Shown one piece after another: positions 36,599-45,358 of a stretch of DNA of 64,000 bases (position 1 is its first letter; each line of letters opens with the position of its first letter). The position numbers and the translations under genes were made by a program. This DNA comes from Pseudomonas entomophila (lineage in GTDB: Bacteria; Pseudomonadota; Gammaproteobacteria; Pseudomonadales; Pseudomonadaceae): assembly GCF_018417595.1 (NCBI RefSeq), contig NZ_CP070982.1:3120001-3184000 (forward strand), read 5' to 3'. The notes beneath the pieces are model-generated. The model saw only the letters and a list, made by a program, of their open reading frames with translations, was not told the origin of the DNA and did not search any database.

Positions 36599-37501
36599 AT
36601 GCAAGACCTCAACGACCTCTTCTACTTCGCGCGAGTGGTTGAAGCCGGTGGTTTCGCCGCCGCCGGGCGCCAGCTGGGCATCCCGAAATCGCGCCTTTCG
36701 CGGCGCATCGCCGAGCTGGAGGAGCGCCTGGGCACGCGCCTGCTGCAACGCACCACGCGGCAACTCAAGCTCACGGCGGTGGGCGAGCGTTACCTGCACC
36801 ATTGCCAGGCCATGTTGCTGGAAGCAGAAATGGCCGACGAAGTGGTGGCCAGCATGTCCAGCGAGCCCCGTGGCCGGTTACGAGTGTCTTGCCCGGTGGC
36901 CCTGGCCCATGCCTTCCTGCCGGACGTGATCAGCCGCTTTCTCGCCCAATACCAGCTGGTGCAACTGGACATGGTGCTGCTCAATCGTCGAGTGGACCTG
37001 ATCTCGGAAGGCATTGACGTGGCGCTGCGGGTGCGTGACCTGGGCGATGAAGACCCGGCCCTGGTCACCCGTCGCCTGCGCCAGGCACAGATGCAACTGG
37101 TGGCCGCGCCGGGCTTCGCCGATCACATCCGCGAACCGTCCGAACTGGCGTCGCTACCCGTGCTGGGTGCGGCTGAGGCCGACCGCCTGGTGCATTTCCG
37201 CTTGTTCGGCCCCAACGGGCGCCAGGAGGATGTCGCCCTGGAGCCCCGCCTGGCCATCGACGACTTTGTCGTGCGCAACGCAGCGGTGCGCGCGGGCCTG
37301 GGCTTCACCGCGCTGCCGAGCATGTTCTGCGAGCAAGAGCTGGAACGCGGCGAGCTGGTTCGCCTGTTGCCGGACTGGTCACTGCCGGGCGGCTACCTGC
37401 AAGCGGTCTACCCGCACCGGCGTGGATTACTGCCTGCGGTCAGGGTGTGGATCGACCACCTGGCCGCCTCGTTCGAAGCCTGTGGAGAGCGTTATGTCTG
37501 A
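36599..37501 (+). CDS. LysR-family regulator, probable regulator of azoR
   Basis: A 300-residue LysR protein (AzoR/CrgA-like) with the winged helix at residues about 15-45 (GFAAAGRQLGIPKSRLSRRI). I chose the ATG at 36599 (MQDLNDLFYF), the usual family start; the ATG at 36578 lies inside the operator palindrome. The effector domain follows (SEGIDVALRVRDLGDED). It is divergent from azoR. Its stop overlaps the next gene by 8 bp, implying translational coupling. Confidence 0.87.
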   Translation: MQDLNDLFYFARVVEAGGFAAAGRQLGIPKSRLSRRIAELEERLGTRLLQRTTRQLKLTAVGERYLHHCQAMLLEAEMADEVVASMSSEPRGRLRVSCPVALAHAFLPDVISRFLAQYQLVQLDMVLLNRRVDLISEGIDVALRVRDLGDEDPALVTRRLRQAQMQLVAAPGFADHIREPSELASLPVLGAAEADRLVHFRLFGPNGRQEDVALEPRLAIDDFVVRNAAVRAGLGFTALPSMFCEQELERGELVRLLPDWSLPGGYLQAVYPHRRGLLPAVRVWIDHLAASFEACGERYV

Positions 37502-37853
37502 GAAAAGGATGACCGAAGAACAAGTCGCGGCGTATTGCCTGGGCCTGCCTGGGGCACAGGAAGACTATAAGTGGGGCGGGATCCGGGTGTTCTCGGTGGC
37601 GGGCAACAAGATGTTCGCGATACAGGGGCTCAACGGTGACGGGCTGGCGTTCAAGGTTGCCGACGAGCTGTTCCTGGGTTACTGCGATCGCCCGGGCATA
37701 AGCCCGGCTCCCTATCTGGCGAGGGCCAAGTGGATCAGCATGGCGCGCCCCTACCCCATGGGCCGCGAGGAGCTCAGCGACCTGCTGCGCCGCTCGCACC
37801 AACTGGTGGTGCGGCGGCTACCCAAGCGCCTGCAGGTGGGGATGTTGCTGTAG
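37494..37853 (+). CDS. MmcQ/YjbR family protein
   Basis: A 119-residue protein of the MmcQ/YjbR family with a CyaY-like DNA-binding fold. Its pattern is visible in CLGLPGAQEDYKWGG, VFSVAGNKMFAI and KWISMARPYPMGREEL. Family members are small cytoplasmic proteins of unsettled function. The start codon lies inside the last codons of the LysR gene, so the pair is probably cotranscribed. REP repeats start at its stop codon. Confidence 0.85.
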   Translation: MSEKRMTEEQVAAYCLGLPGAQEDYKWGGIRVFSVAGNKMFAIQGLNGDGLAFKVADELFLGYCDRPGISPAPYLARAKWISMARPYPMGREELSDLLRRSHQLVVRRLPKRLQVGMLL

Positions 37854-37935
37854 GGGCCGGCTTGCCGGCGAACACCGGTATAGCCGGTGCCATCGTCCGC
37901 GTCGTCTGGTTCGCCGGCAAGGCCGGCGCCTACAG
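37849..37935. repeat. Inverted REP pair overlapping a stop codon
   Basis: CTGTAGGGGCCGGCTTGCCG at the left and GGCCGGCGCCTACAG at the right. The left end includes the TAG stop of the MmcQ-like gene, so the repeat reaches into the coding sequence. Confidence 0.75.
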
Positions 37936-37956
37936 GGAACACGCCAAGCCTGGGCA

Positions 37957-38358
37957 TTACACCAGGCGCCCCAACCAGCGCCCATCCAGCAGCAGATGGT
38001 CGGCCCAGAACACCTGGTGCAATAACACGATGCCCCAGAACACAGCCTGATACGACACCTTCCGGGTCTTGTGCCGGAACAGCTGCTGCGCCAGCAGTGC
38101 CCCCGGCCAGCCACCCAGAAGCTCGCTCGCATGCAGCACCTTTTCCGGGGTTCGCCAGGCCTGGGTACGCGCCTGCTGCTTGTCCTGCCAGTACAGCAGC
38201 AGGCTGACCAGGCTCACCGCCGGATACAATGCCAAAGGTACCCAGGACTGGCCACTCAAGCCCATCTTGAGGCTGCCCAGCACCGGCAACAGGCATAACC
38301 CAGCCAGTACCAGTAGCTTCAGGCGTGCATTGCGCACGCCTTCCTGCCCGCGCGCCAT
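37957..38358 (-). CDS. DUF1294 family membrane protein
   Basis: A 133-residue protein with three to four hydrophobic segments and the DUF1294 pattern KQQARTQAWRTPEKVLHASE then LLGGWPGALLAQQLFRHKT. In many bacteria this domain is fused to an N-terminal cold-shock domain, which is absent here. I chose the ATG at 38358 because it overlaps the uppP stop as TGATG, indicating coupled translation; an ATG 30 bp upstream, inside uppP, is also possible. The function is unknown. Confidence 0.8.
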   Translation of the reverse strand: MARGQEGVRNARLKLLVLAGLCLLPVLGSLKMGLSGQSWVPLALYPAVSLVSLLLYWQDKQQARTQAWRTPEKVLHASELLGGWPGALLAQQLFRHKTRKVSYQAVFWGIVLLHQVFWADHLLLDGRWLGRLV

Positions 38359-39191
38359 CAGCCGTGCGCCGTCGACCAGTCGACCCAACCGAACTCCCAG
38401 GTTGCCAGGATCAGCAGGCCAAAGGCGATCCGGTACCAGGCGAACACCGCGTAGCTGTGGTTGGCGATGAACTTGAGTAGCCCACGCACGGCGATCATGG
38501 CGAAGATGAACGACACCACGAAGCCCAGGGCAAACACCGGCAGATCACCCGGTTGGAACAGTTCGCGGTACTTGTAGCCCGAATAGACCGCCGCCCCGAC
38601 CATGGTCGGCATGGCCAGGAAGAACGAAAACTCGGTGGCGGCCTTGCGCGACAAACCGAACAGCAGGCCACCAATGATGGTCGAGCCGGAACGCGAGGTC
38701 CCCGGGATCATCGCCAGGCACTGGACGAAACCGATCTTCAACGCGTGGTGCCAGCTCATCTCGTCGACATGGTCGACCTCGATGCGGTGCTGACGACGCT
38801 CCGCCCACAGCATGATCACCCCGCCGACCACCAGGGCCGCCGCCACGGTGATGGGGTTGAACAGGTATTCATGGATCAGGTCGGCGAACAGCACACCCAG
38901 CACCACCGCCGGCAAGAAGGCGATCAGCAAGTTGGCGGTGAACCGCCGGGCAGGTGCCTGGGTGGGTAGCCCCAGCACCACATCGAAGATCTTGCGGCGG
39001 AACTCCCATACCACGGCGAGGATGGCGCCGAGCTGGATGATGATGTTGAACGCCATGGCGCGCTCACCACCAAAGTTGATCAAGTCAGCGACGATGATCT
39101 GGTGCCCGGTACTTGAAATCGGCAGGAACTCCGTCAGGCCCTCGACCACGCCCAAGATGATTGCCTGCAAGGCACTCCAAAAATCCATCAT
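38358..39191 (-). CDS. uppP: Undecaprenyl-diphosphatase (UppP/BacA)
   Basis: A 277-residue polytopic membrane enzyme that removes a phosphate from undecaprenyl diphosphate, recycling the lipid carrier for peptidoglycan and surface glycans. Both family signatures are intact: [14 protein letters not shown] (residues about 17-30) and PGTSRSGST in the second half. About eight hydrophobic helices are visible. The start is one of two adjacent ATGs after GGGGGA; I used the first. DUF1294 is coupled downstream. Confidence 0.93.
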   Translation of the reverse strand: MMDFWSALQAIILGVVEGLTEFLPISSTGHQIIVADLINFGGERAMAFNIIIQLGAILAVVWEFRRKIFDVVLGLPTQAPARRFTANLLIAFLPAVVLGVLFADLIHEYLFNPITVAAALVVGGVIMLWAERRQHRIEVDHVDEMSWHHALKIGFVQCLAMIPGTSRSGSTIIGGLLFGLSRKAATEFSFFLAMPTMVGAAVYSGYKYRELFQPGDLPVFALGFVVSFIFAMIAVRGLLKFIANHSYAVFAWYRIAFGLLILATWEFGWVDWSTAHG

Positions 39192-39486
39192 TCCCCCAGT
39201 GGAGCGCTGCCGGTGGCAGGCCCCTTGTTTTTGATTTGCATGTGCGTGCCATGGAAGGCGAGGCTGTTTTACAGCGACAGGTGGTCGCAAAGCCAGCTGA
39301 AACGTTCAGTGGACTAAAGGTTTCATCTGGCACGGCCGAAATCCTAGCAGAGCGCCCCTTTGAAGGCTTGCATTACCTGCAACACGGATTCTCTCGGCGG
39401 GCACTTAGCCGTTGGTCGAGTAGGGCCTGCCGGCAAAGCATGCTTGGATGCCTTGGATAAAAAGAAAAACACCGGAGTAATGCACC

Positions 39487-41121
39487 ATGAAGACCCTGAG
39501 GTCGATGTCGATCAGCCGCCGCCTGTGGCTGATCCTGCTGGTCGCCGTGGCCATGCTGGTGGTACTGGGGCTTTTGATGCTGCGCCAGATCCATGGCGAC
39601 CTGTATCAGGCCAAGGCCGAGAAAACCCGCCACGTGGTCCAGACCGCCGCCGGCGTGCTGGCCTATTACCAAGGCCTGGAGGCCGCCGGCACGCTCAGCC
39701 GCGAGGCGGCGCAGCAACAGGCGCTTACCGTGGTACGTGGCCTGCGCTACGACCAGAACGATTATTTCTGGATCAACGACCTGACCCCGCGGATGGTCAT
39801 GCACCCGGCCAACCCCAAGCTCGATGGCCAGGACCTCTCCGCCATCCGCGATCCCGACGGCTTCGCCGTGTTCAACGAGATGGTCGCCCTCGCCCGCAGC
39901 CAGGGCGCCGGGCCGGTCGATTACCGCTGGCCCAAGCCAGGGGCCAGCGAGCCCGTGGCCAAGACCTCCTATATCCAGTTGTTCAAGCCCTGGGGCTGGA
40001 TCATCGGTTCGGGCGTCTATGTCGACGATGTGCAGGCTGAATTCGGTCGCCAGTTGCGCGACGCCTCGCTGGTGGGCCTGGGCATCGCCCTGCTGATGAC
40101 CCTGCTGGTGGTGCTCATCGCCCGCAGCATTGCCCAACCGCTACAGGAGGCGGTGCAGGCCATGGGCAACATCGCCAGCGGCGAGAGCGACCTGACCCGC
40201 CGCCTGGATACCCACGGCCGCGACGAGATCACTCACTTGGGTGAGCACTTCAATCGCTTCAACGGCAAGTTGCAGGGCGTGATCGGTCAGTTGCAAGGCG
40301 CCGCCCACGCCCTGGCCGAGTCGGCCAGCCACGTCGGCGACAATGCCGGCTCCGCCCAGGCCCGCAGTGCCCAGCAGTCGCTGCAGATGGACCAGGTGGC
40401 CACGGCTGTCAACGAGGTCACCTACGCCGTGCACGATGTGGCCAAGCATGCCGAGCAAGCCGCCAGCGAGATGCGCAACGCCCAGCAGCAGGTCGATCAC
40501 GGCCAGCAGGCAATCCACGGCAGCCTGCAGCAGATCGACCGGCTCTCGGCGACCATCGACCAGGCGGTCCAGGTCATCCGCGAACTGGCCAGCCACAGCA
40601 CGAAGATCGGTGGTGTGCTCGAAGTGATTCGTTCGATCGCCGAGCAGACCAACCTGCTCGCCCTCAACGCGGCCATCGAGGCGGCCCGGGCCGGCGAACA
40701 AGGCCGCGGCTTCGCCGTGGTCGCCGACGAGGTGCGCCTGCTGGCCCAGCGTACCGCGCAGTCGACCGCCGAGATCCAGACCATGATCGAGCACCTGCAG
40801 GGGCAGTCGGAGGCGGCGGTGAAGGCCATCGACACCAGCAGTGAAGCCTCGCGCCAGACGGTCGAGCAGGCTCGCGAAGCGGGCACCAGCCTCGACGCCA
40901 TCAGCCAGGCCCTGGGCAACCTGGGCGCGCTGAACGCCTCCATTGCCAGCGCCACCCTGCAGCAATCGCACGTGGTAGAGGAAATCAATCGCAACGTGAC
41001 CGAAACCGCCGACCTGTCGCAACAGACCGCCGAGGCGGCGCGCCAGTCCAGCGATGCCGGTGCCGCACTGGCGCGGTTGAGCGAAGAGCTGGAGCAGTTG
41101 CTGCGCCAGTTCAGGGTTTAG
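39487..41121 (+). CDS. Methyl-accepting chemotaxis protein with single Cache sensor
   Basis: A 544-residue chemoreceptor. It has an N-terminal membrane helix ([20 protein letters not shown], about residues 13-32) and a periplasmic single Cache domain with the typical [15 protein letters not shown] and [13 protein letters not shown] segments. A second helix ([18 protein letters not shown]), a HAMP domain and the signalling domain with the conserved hairpin tip ([20 protein letters not shown], about residues 395-414) follow. sCache receptors often sense small organic acids, but the ligand is not readable. There is no C-terminal CheR-docking pentapeptide. GGAG lies 10 bp before the ATG. Confidence 0.9.
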   Translation: MKTLRSMSISRRLWLILLVAVAMLVVLGLLMLRQIHGDLYQAKAEKTRHVVQTAAGVLAYYQGLEAAGTLSREAAQQQALTVVRGLRYDQNDYFWINDLTPRMVMHPANPKLDGQDLSAIRDPDGFAVFNEMVALARSQGAGPVDYRWPKPGASEPVAKTSYIQLFKPWGWIIGSGVYVDDVQAEFGRQLRDASLVGLGIALLMTLLVVLIARSIAQPLQEAVQAMGNIASGESDLTRRLDTHGRDEITHLGEHFNRFNGKLQGVIGQLQGAAHALAESASHVGDNAGSAQARSAQQSLQMDQVATAVNEVTYAVHDVAKHAEQAASEMRNAQQQVDHGQQAIHGSLQQIDRLSATIDQAVQVIRELASHSTKIGGVLEVIRSIAEQTNLLALNAAIEAARAGEQGRGFAVVADEVRLLAQRTAQSTAEIQTMIEHLQGQSEAAVKAIDTSSEASRQTVEQAREAGTSLDAISQALGNLGALNASIASATLQQSHVVEEINRNVTETADLSQQTAEAARQSSDAGAALARLSEELEQLLRQFRV

Positions 41122-41134
41122 ACAATCCCGTACT

Positions 41135-41190
41135 ACCGCGAAGCGGGCACCGGCCTTGCCGGTGTTCGCCGGCAAGGCCGGCTCCTACAG
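41135..41190. repeat. REP-type repeat after the chemoreceptor gene
   Basis: The core ACCGGCCTTGCCGGTGTTCG followed by CCGGCAAGGCCGGCTCCTAC contains two interleaved palindromes; part of it matches the repeat near 467. Confidence 0.65.
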
Positions 41191-41262
41191 GGATCGCGCA
41201 AGGCTTGGGTCTGGCGTGGCCTGGGGGGGAGCGGGCTCACCTGCGAAGCACTTGCCACCGAC

Positions 41263-41299
41263 GCTTGTGGCTTGAAGCTTGTGGCTTGAAGCTTGTAGC
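41263..41299. repeat. 14-bp tandem repeat, about 2.6 copies
   Basis: GCTTGTGGCTTGAA is repeated twice and followed by a partial copy (GCTTGTAGC), directly upstream of pnuC. Short tandem repeats of this AAGCTTCAAG type recur in pseudomonad intergenic DNA. Confidence 0.75.
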
Positions 41300-41331
41300 A
41301 TCCCGCCCTCTCCTCTCTCCAAGGAACGCCG

Positions 41332-41898
41332 ATGTCCGGCCTCGAACTCTTCGCCGCCGCGCTTGGCGTCATCGCCGTCTGGCTTACCGTCAAGCAAAAC
41401 CCCTGGTGCTGGCCCATCGGCCTGGTGATGGTGGTGCTCTACAGCTGGATCTTCTATGAGGTGAAGCTGTATTCGGACATGCTCCTGCAACTGGTCTACG
41501 CGGTATTGCAACTCTACGGATGGTGGCAGTGGACCCGCCCCGACCGCGTCGAGGATGCCCGCCAGGTTTCCAGCCTCGGGCTTGCGCAGGTCTTCGGCGG
41601 GCTGGGTGTGGGCCTGCTGGGCAGCCTGCTGCTGGGTGCGGCCATGGCCCACTGGACCGATGCCGCGCAACCCTGGCTAGACGCTGCTTTGACAGGCTTC
41701 AGCCTGGTGGCGCAGTTGTGGATGGCGCAGAAGCGCCTGCAGTGCTGGGCGTTGTGGGTGGTGGTGGATGTGATCTTCGTCGGCCTGTTCCTGTACAAGG
41801 GCCTGTACCTCACCGCAGCCTTGTACGCCCTGTTCACCCTCATCGCCGTACGCGGCTGGCTGGAGTGGCGCCGTGACCCGGCGCTGGCCGGCGCATGA
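41332..41898 (+). CDS. pnuC: Nicotinamide riboside transporter PnuC
   Basis: A 188-residue inner-membrane protein with about seven helices. The family signature is clear in VKQNPWCWPIGLVMVVLYSW and LQLYGWWQWTRP. PnuC imports nicotinamide riboside by facilitated diffusion, trapped by phosphorylation in the cytoplasm. The next gene encodes a NadR-like kinase and overlaps it by 4 bp (ATGA), so uptake and trapping are translationally coupled. The upstream region holds the tandem repeat rather than an obvious NAD-responsive operator. Confidence 0.92.
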   Translation: MSGLELFAAALGVIAVWLTVKQNPWCWPIGLVMVVLYSWIFYEVKLYSDMLLQLVYAVLQLYGWWQWTRPDRVEDARQVSSLGLAQVFGGLGVGLLGSLLLGAAMAHWTDAAQPWLDAALTGFSLVAQLWMAQKRLQCWALWVVVDVIFVGLFLYKGLYLTAALYALFTLIAVRGWLEWRRDPALAGA

Positions 41899-42446
41899 AG
41901 GTCCTGGTGCTGTGTGGCCCTGAGTCCAGCGGCAAGAGCTGGCTCAGTGGCGAGATCCAGGCGCACTTCGGCGGCGAGCTGGTCGGCGAATACGTTCGCC
42001 ACTTCATCGACGAGCAAGGCCGCGATACCTGTTACGCCGACATTCCCGCCATCGCCCGCGGCCAGCTGGCCTGGGAGGACAACGCCCGCGCCCATCGGCC
42101 AGAACTGTTGATTCTCGATACCCACCTGTTGAGCAACCTGCTGTGGAGCCGGGCGCTGTTCGGCGACTGTCCGGCCTGGATCGAGCAGGCGCTGCTCGAG
42201 CGCCGCTATGACCTGCACCTGCTGCTCGACCCGGTGGGCGTCGACTGGGTGGGCGATGGCCAGCGTTGCCAGCCCGAGCTGAGCCAGCGCCAGGTGTTTT
42301 TCGACGACAGCCTTTATTGGTTGCAACGCCACCAGCAACCTCACCAGGTCATAGGCGGTGATTGGCCACGCCGCAGCGCAGCGGCCTTGAGCGCCGTGCA
42401 ACGCCTGCTCGATGGGAAAACACCGGATTGCGCCACCGAGTGTTAA
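41895..42446 (+). CDS. NadR-like ribosylnicotinamide kinase (stand-alone ATPase domain)
   Basis: A 183-residue P-loop protein. The Walker A motif is GPESSGKS at residues 8-15, GEYVRHFI follows, and LLILDTHLLSNLLWS is the Walker B region. It matches the C-terminal ribosylnicotinamide-kinase domain of NadR, without the adenylyltransferase and DNA-binding parts. It should phosphorylate nicotinamide riboside entering through PnuC to nicotinamide mononucleotide. The operon is a two-gene NAD salvage unit. Confidence 0.85.
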   Translation: MKVLVLCGPESSGKSWLSGEIQAHFGGELVGEYVRHFIDEQGRDTCYADIPAIARGQLAWEDNARAHRPELLILDTHLLSNLLWSRALFGDCPAWIEQALLERRYDLHLLLDPVGVDWVGDGQRCQPELSQRQVFFDDSLYWLQRHQQPHQVIGGDWPRRSAAALSAVQRLLDGKTPDCATEC

Positions 42447-42740
42447 GTCGCTGACACACCCCGTGCACCTAAGTGCCCGTCACTGGGCGTCGCTCGTCCG
42501 CTCGGGGTTGAAGTGTCACGCCGGTGAAACAGCCCCGCAAGCCCGTTTGAGGGGGTAAACACTCCTCCAGGCTCGAATTACCCGAGCGTCTGTCTCAACG
42601 CTGATACAGCGGATTCCTGGCACCCTCACCTTTCCCACGCAACCCGTTGATTTTCATGAATTAACAAAAACCGGCACACCTTCTGCTTTCTTCCCGGCAA
42701 CGCTGAGCAGGGCCAGCGACCTGAAGAAGGAATTGCCATC
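42447..42740. other. 294-bp leader region of the fap operon
   Basis: No gene is supported. This stretch must hold the fap promoter, but I see neither a convincing sigma-70 pair nor a -24/-12 element with correct spacing. A run of GTGCACCTAAGTGC and nearby GTCACTGGGCG suggests weak local symmetry only. Confidence 0.5.
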
Positions 42741-43181
42741 GTGAGGACACCGAAAAAAGGCATCAACAGCCTCCTGCTGGTCGGTTGCGCACTGGCCTGC
42801 GGCGTGAGCGTGCCCGTATACGCCGACAACGGCATCATCGTCATCACCCGCGATGTGCAACCGCGCATTGCCACCACCCGCCCCATGGCCCCCGACCCCT
42901 ACCCGACCACCGCCAACGCCAACCCGTCCGCGCACATCCTCACCCAGACCAACGAGTTGAGTGATGGTGACTTTGCCAGCATCAGCAGCGGCTCGGGCAT
43001 CAGTTCCCTGATCACCCAGCAGACCAACAACCTGGGCGGCAACATCAGCACCCAGAGCCAGTTGCCCAACCTGGCCGGAGGGCGCGGCGCCGGGTCCGGC
43101 GGCAACGGCATCTCCAACATGGTCAACTCCGGCGTGCAAAAGGGCATGGGCGCGCTGAATATCCTGACCGGGGGCCAGTAA
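42741..43181 (+). CDS. fapA: Functional amyloid chaperone/assembly protein FapA
   Basis: A 146-residue exported protein, first gene of the fap operon. The signal peptide ends near VYA (residue 28). The mature part is rich in Asn, Gly, Ser and Thr, with HILTQTNELSDGDFASISS and ITQQTNNLGGNISTQSQLPN. FapA controls the FapB/FapC composition of fibrils and is thought to be a periplasmic chaperone. The start is GTG, after AAGGAA. fapB follows after 1 bp. Confidence 0.9.
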   Translation: MRTPKKGINSLLLVGCALACGVSVPVYADNGIIVITRDVQPRIATTRPMAPDPYPTTANANPSAHILTQTNELSDGDFASISSGSGISSLITQQTNNLGGNISTQSQLPNLAGGRGAGSGGNGISNMVNSGVQKGMGALNILTGGQ

Positions 43182-43182
43182 C

Positions 43183-43755
43183 ATGAAACACACCGTGTTG
43201 ATTCTGGCCGCGCTGTGCAGTGCGTCGGCTTTTGCCCAGGGCCCAGTGGTCAACAACGCCAACATCGACAACTCCGCTGCGCAGTACCAGGGCAACGTCG
43301 GTGTCAACCAGGCCGCCGGCGACCAGCAGCAACAAGCCAATGCCAGGGCATTCGCCATTGGCCATGACGCCAATGCCAGCACCCAGATCCGCCAGCGGCT
43401 GCGCAGCCAGGTCGACCCCGCAGTCGACGCCCAGGCCAACATCAAGGGTGATTCGTTCAGCCACGGCAGTGGCGCACTGGGTGTCAACCAGGGCGCGGGT
43501 GCCGCCAACCAGCAAGCCAACGCACTGCGCATCAGCATCAGTGCCCAGCCGCAAAGCATCGACGACAGCGTCCTTCTGCAACAGAACGTGGCGCTGATCA
43601 ACAGCTCCGATCCGACTGACCTCGCACCCGGCCATCGCCAAGTCACTACCAGTGACCAGGCATTCACCGGTAGCCGTGGGGTGGTTCAGTTGAATCAGAG
43701 CGCCGGGGTGGGGAACCAGACGGCTAACACCCTGAGCGTACGGGTCGCCAATTGA
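43183..43755 (+). CDS. fapB: Minor amyloid subunit/nucleator FapB
   Basis: A 190-residue exported protein with a signal peptide (MKHTVLILAALCSASAFA). It carries three imperfect amyloid repeats with the motif GVNQAAGDQQQQAN, GVNQGAGAANQQAN and VQLNQSAGVGNQTAN, spaced by variable linkers. FapB is a minor fibril component that nucleates FapC. It sits between fapA and fapC in the conserved order. The final repeat has NQT in place of NQQ. Confidence 0.9.
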   Translation: MKHTVLILAALCSASAFAQGPVVNNANIDNSAAQYQGNVGVNQAAGDQQQQANARAFAIGHDANASTQIRQRLRSQVDPAVDAQANIKGDSFSHGSGALGVNQGAGAANQQANALRISISAQPQSIDDSVLLQQNVALINSSDPTDLAPGHRQVTTSDQAFTGSRGVVQLNQSAGVGNQTANTLSVRVAN

Positions 43756-43807
43756 CCCAAACAGGTAAGAACAACACTTAACCTAAAATAAAGTACGGAG
43801 AATCACC

Positions 43808-45292
43808 ATGAAACCCTCGATGGCACTCAAGCCTCTGGTTTTCGCAATTGCTGCGGTCATGGCTGTTGCTGTACAAGCTGGGCAGAATGATCGGCGTGGT
43901 CACCACCACGGTCACTATGACCCACCTCCAACCAAGGTGAGCGTCACCGCCACTGCAAAGGCGACTGACGTGCAAAGAAGTACCAACAACAAGATCAAGA
44001 ACGAAGGCACCCTCAACAATGCCGAGATGAGCAGCTCCGCCGCAGGCGCCAGCGGCAACGTCGGTGTCAACGTGGCGGCCGGTAACGGCAACCAACAAGA
44101 CAACGCCGCCGCCATCGCCAACGCCGGCTCCGATCTCGGTGACCGGGACAACGCCTTCGTCTTCGGCAATGCCACTGCAACCGCCAAGGTCGACCAGACC
44201 AGCAGCAACAACAAGGTCTACAACTGGTCTACCCAGAACTCCGCCGTCATGAGTGGTTCGGCTGATGGCAGCAGCGGCAACGTGGGTGTCAACATTGCCG
44301 GTGGTGATCTCAACCAGCAGAAAAACACCATGGCCATTGCCAACAGCAACGCGCCATTGGGTAATGCGACCGCCACTGCCTCCGCCAACCAGAATGGCCC
44401 TGGCCTGACAGTGGAAAACAACGCCGACCGCACCTACCGTGTGGACACGCTGACCTTCACCACCACGAAGAGCGGTTCGTCCTCGCGTAGCGGTTCGTTC
44501 GACGCCAGTGTCGACAAGAGCTCCAGCTCCAGCTTCAGCGTAGCGGGCAACAGCAGCAGCAGCGCCAGTGGCTCCCATAGCAGCAGCTCGAGCGGTTCGA
44601 GCAGCAGCCACGCCAGCGGCTCCCACAGCAGCAGCGCCAGCGGCTCCAACAACTGGGATGCCAATGGCTCCAGCAGCTGGAATGCCAGTGGCTCGGCCAG
44701 CCGCGACCACAGCTCGTCGTCTAGCGCTTCGCTGAACGCCTCGCTCGACGCCAGCGCTTCGGGCAGTGCTTCTTCGTCGGAAACCGCCGGCCGCTTCACC
44801 CGCTCTCGCAGCGCCGAGTTCGATGCCTCGCTCAACGCGTCGATCGACGCGTCGATCGACAAGTCGCACCAGTCGTCGAGCAACTCGTCCTATGACAAGT
44901 CCCGTGACTCGTCGTTCGACAAGTCGTTCAGCTCTTCGTATGACCGCAGCCGTGACTCGTCCTATGACAAGTCTCGCGATTCTTCGTACGAAAAAGCTCA
45001 CGAATCGGCATGGGAAAAAGCCAGCGCTTCGGCCTTCGAGAAATCCGGCGAGAAAGCCTCGCAGTCTTCGGACAGCATTTCGAAGAGCTACAACGAAGCT
45101 AGCGACTTCTCGCTTAGCAACTCCGTCTCGTTCCAAGTGCTGACCCCGACCGGCTGGGCCAACCCTGTGACCAACACTGCAACCCTGAGCGGTTCGGTGA
45201 ATGGTGGCAGCGGCAACCTGGGCGTCAACGTGGCAGCCGGTGTGGGCAACCAGCAGAGCAACTCGCTGGCCATCTCCAACACCTCGATGTAA
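43808..45292 (+). CDS. fapC: Major amyloid subunit FapC with greatly expanded linker
   Basis: A 494-residue exported protein, about twice the roughly 250 residues of FapC from Pseudomonas sp. UK4. The signal peptide ends near VQA. Repeats R1 (GNVGVNVAAGNGNQQDN), R2 (GNVGVNIAGGDLNQQKN) and R3 (GNLGVNVAAGVGNQQSN) are the amyloid core. Between R2 and R3, residues about 220-440 form a low-complexity linker: first Ser/Gly/His-rich, then repeats such as SYDKSRDSS and FDKSFSSS. It ends AISNTSM, without the C-terminal Cys-x-x-Cys tail that I recall from UK4 FapC. GGAGA precedes the ATG. Confidence 0.92.
   Translation: MKPSMALKPLVFAIAAVMAVAVQAGQNDRRGHHHGHYDPPPTKVSVTATAKATDVQRSTNNKIKNEGTLNNAEMSSSAAGASGNVGVNVAAGNGNQQDNAAAIANAGSDLGDRDNAFVFGNATATAKVDQTSSNNKVYNWSTQNSAVMSGSADGSSGNVGVNIAGGDLNQQKNTMAIANSNAPLGNATATASANQNGPGLTVENNADRTYRVDTLTFTTTKSGSSSRSGSFDASVDKSSSSSFSVAGNSSSSASGSHSSSSSGSSSSHASGSHSSSASGSNNWDANGSSSWNASGSASRDHSSSSSASLNASLDASASGSASSSETAGRFTRSRSAEFDASLNASIDASIDKSHQSSSNSSYDKSRDSSFDKSFSSSYDRSRDSSYDKSRDSSYEKAHESAWEKASASAFEKSGEKASQSSDSISKSYNEASDFSLSNSVSFQVLTPTGWANPVTNTATLSGSVNGGSGNLGVNVAAGVGNQQSNSLAISNTSM
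44466..45139 (+). repeat. Serine-rich degenerate tandem repeat region in fapC
   Basis: This DNA encodes the FapC linker. The first part is built from AGC/TCC serine codons with SGSHSSS-like units, and the second from repeats of about 30-36 bp around GACTCGTCCTATGACAAGTC. Serine codon use switches from AGC-rich to TCG-rich along the region, suggesting two separate expansions. Confidence 0.8.
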
Positions 45293-45306
45293 CAGCCGTG
45301 GCCTGG

Positions 45307-45326
45307 AGGCCCCCTTCGGGGGGCCT
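45307..45326 (+). terminator. TTCG-tetraloop hairpin between fapC and fapD
   Basis: AGGCCCCC-TTCG-GGGGGCCT is a perfect 8-bp stem closed by a very stable UUCG loop, followed by TCTTC. It lies 14 bp after the fapC stop inside the operon and may act as a partial terminator or RNA stabiliser. Confidence 0.75.
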
Positions 45327-45358
45327 TCTTCACGAGGGAACCAGGGGGGACAGGGAAA

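Noticed and set aside
42613..42640. Sigma-54 promoter (TGGCAC) before fapA
   Set aside because: The GC of the -12 element is missing at the required distance.
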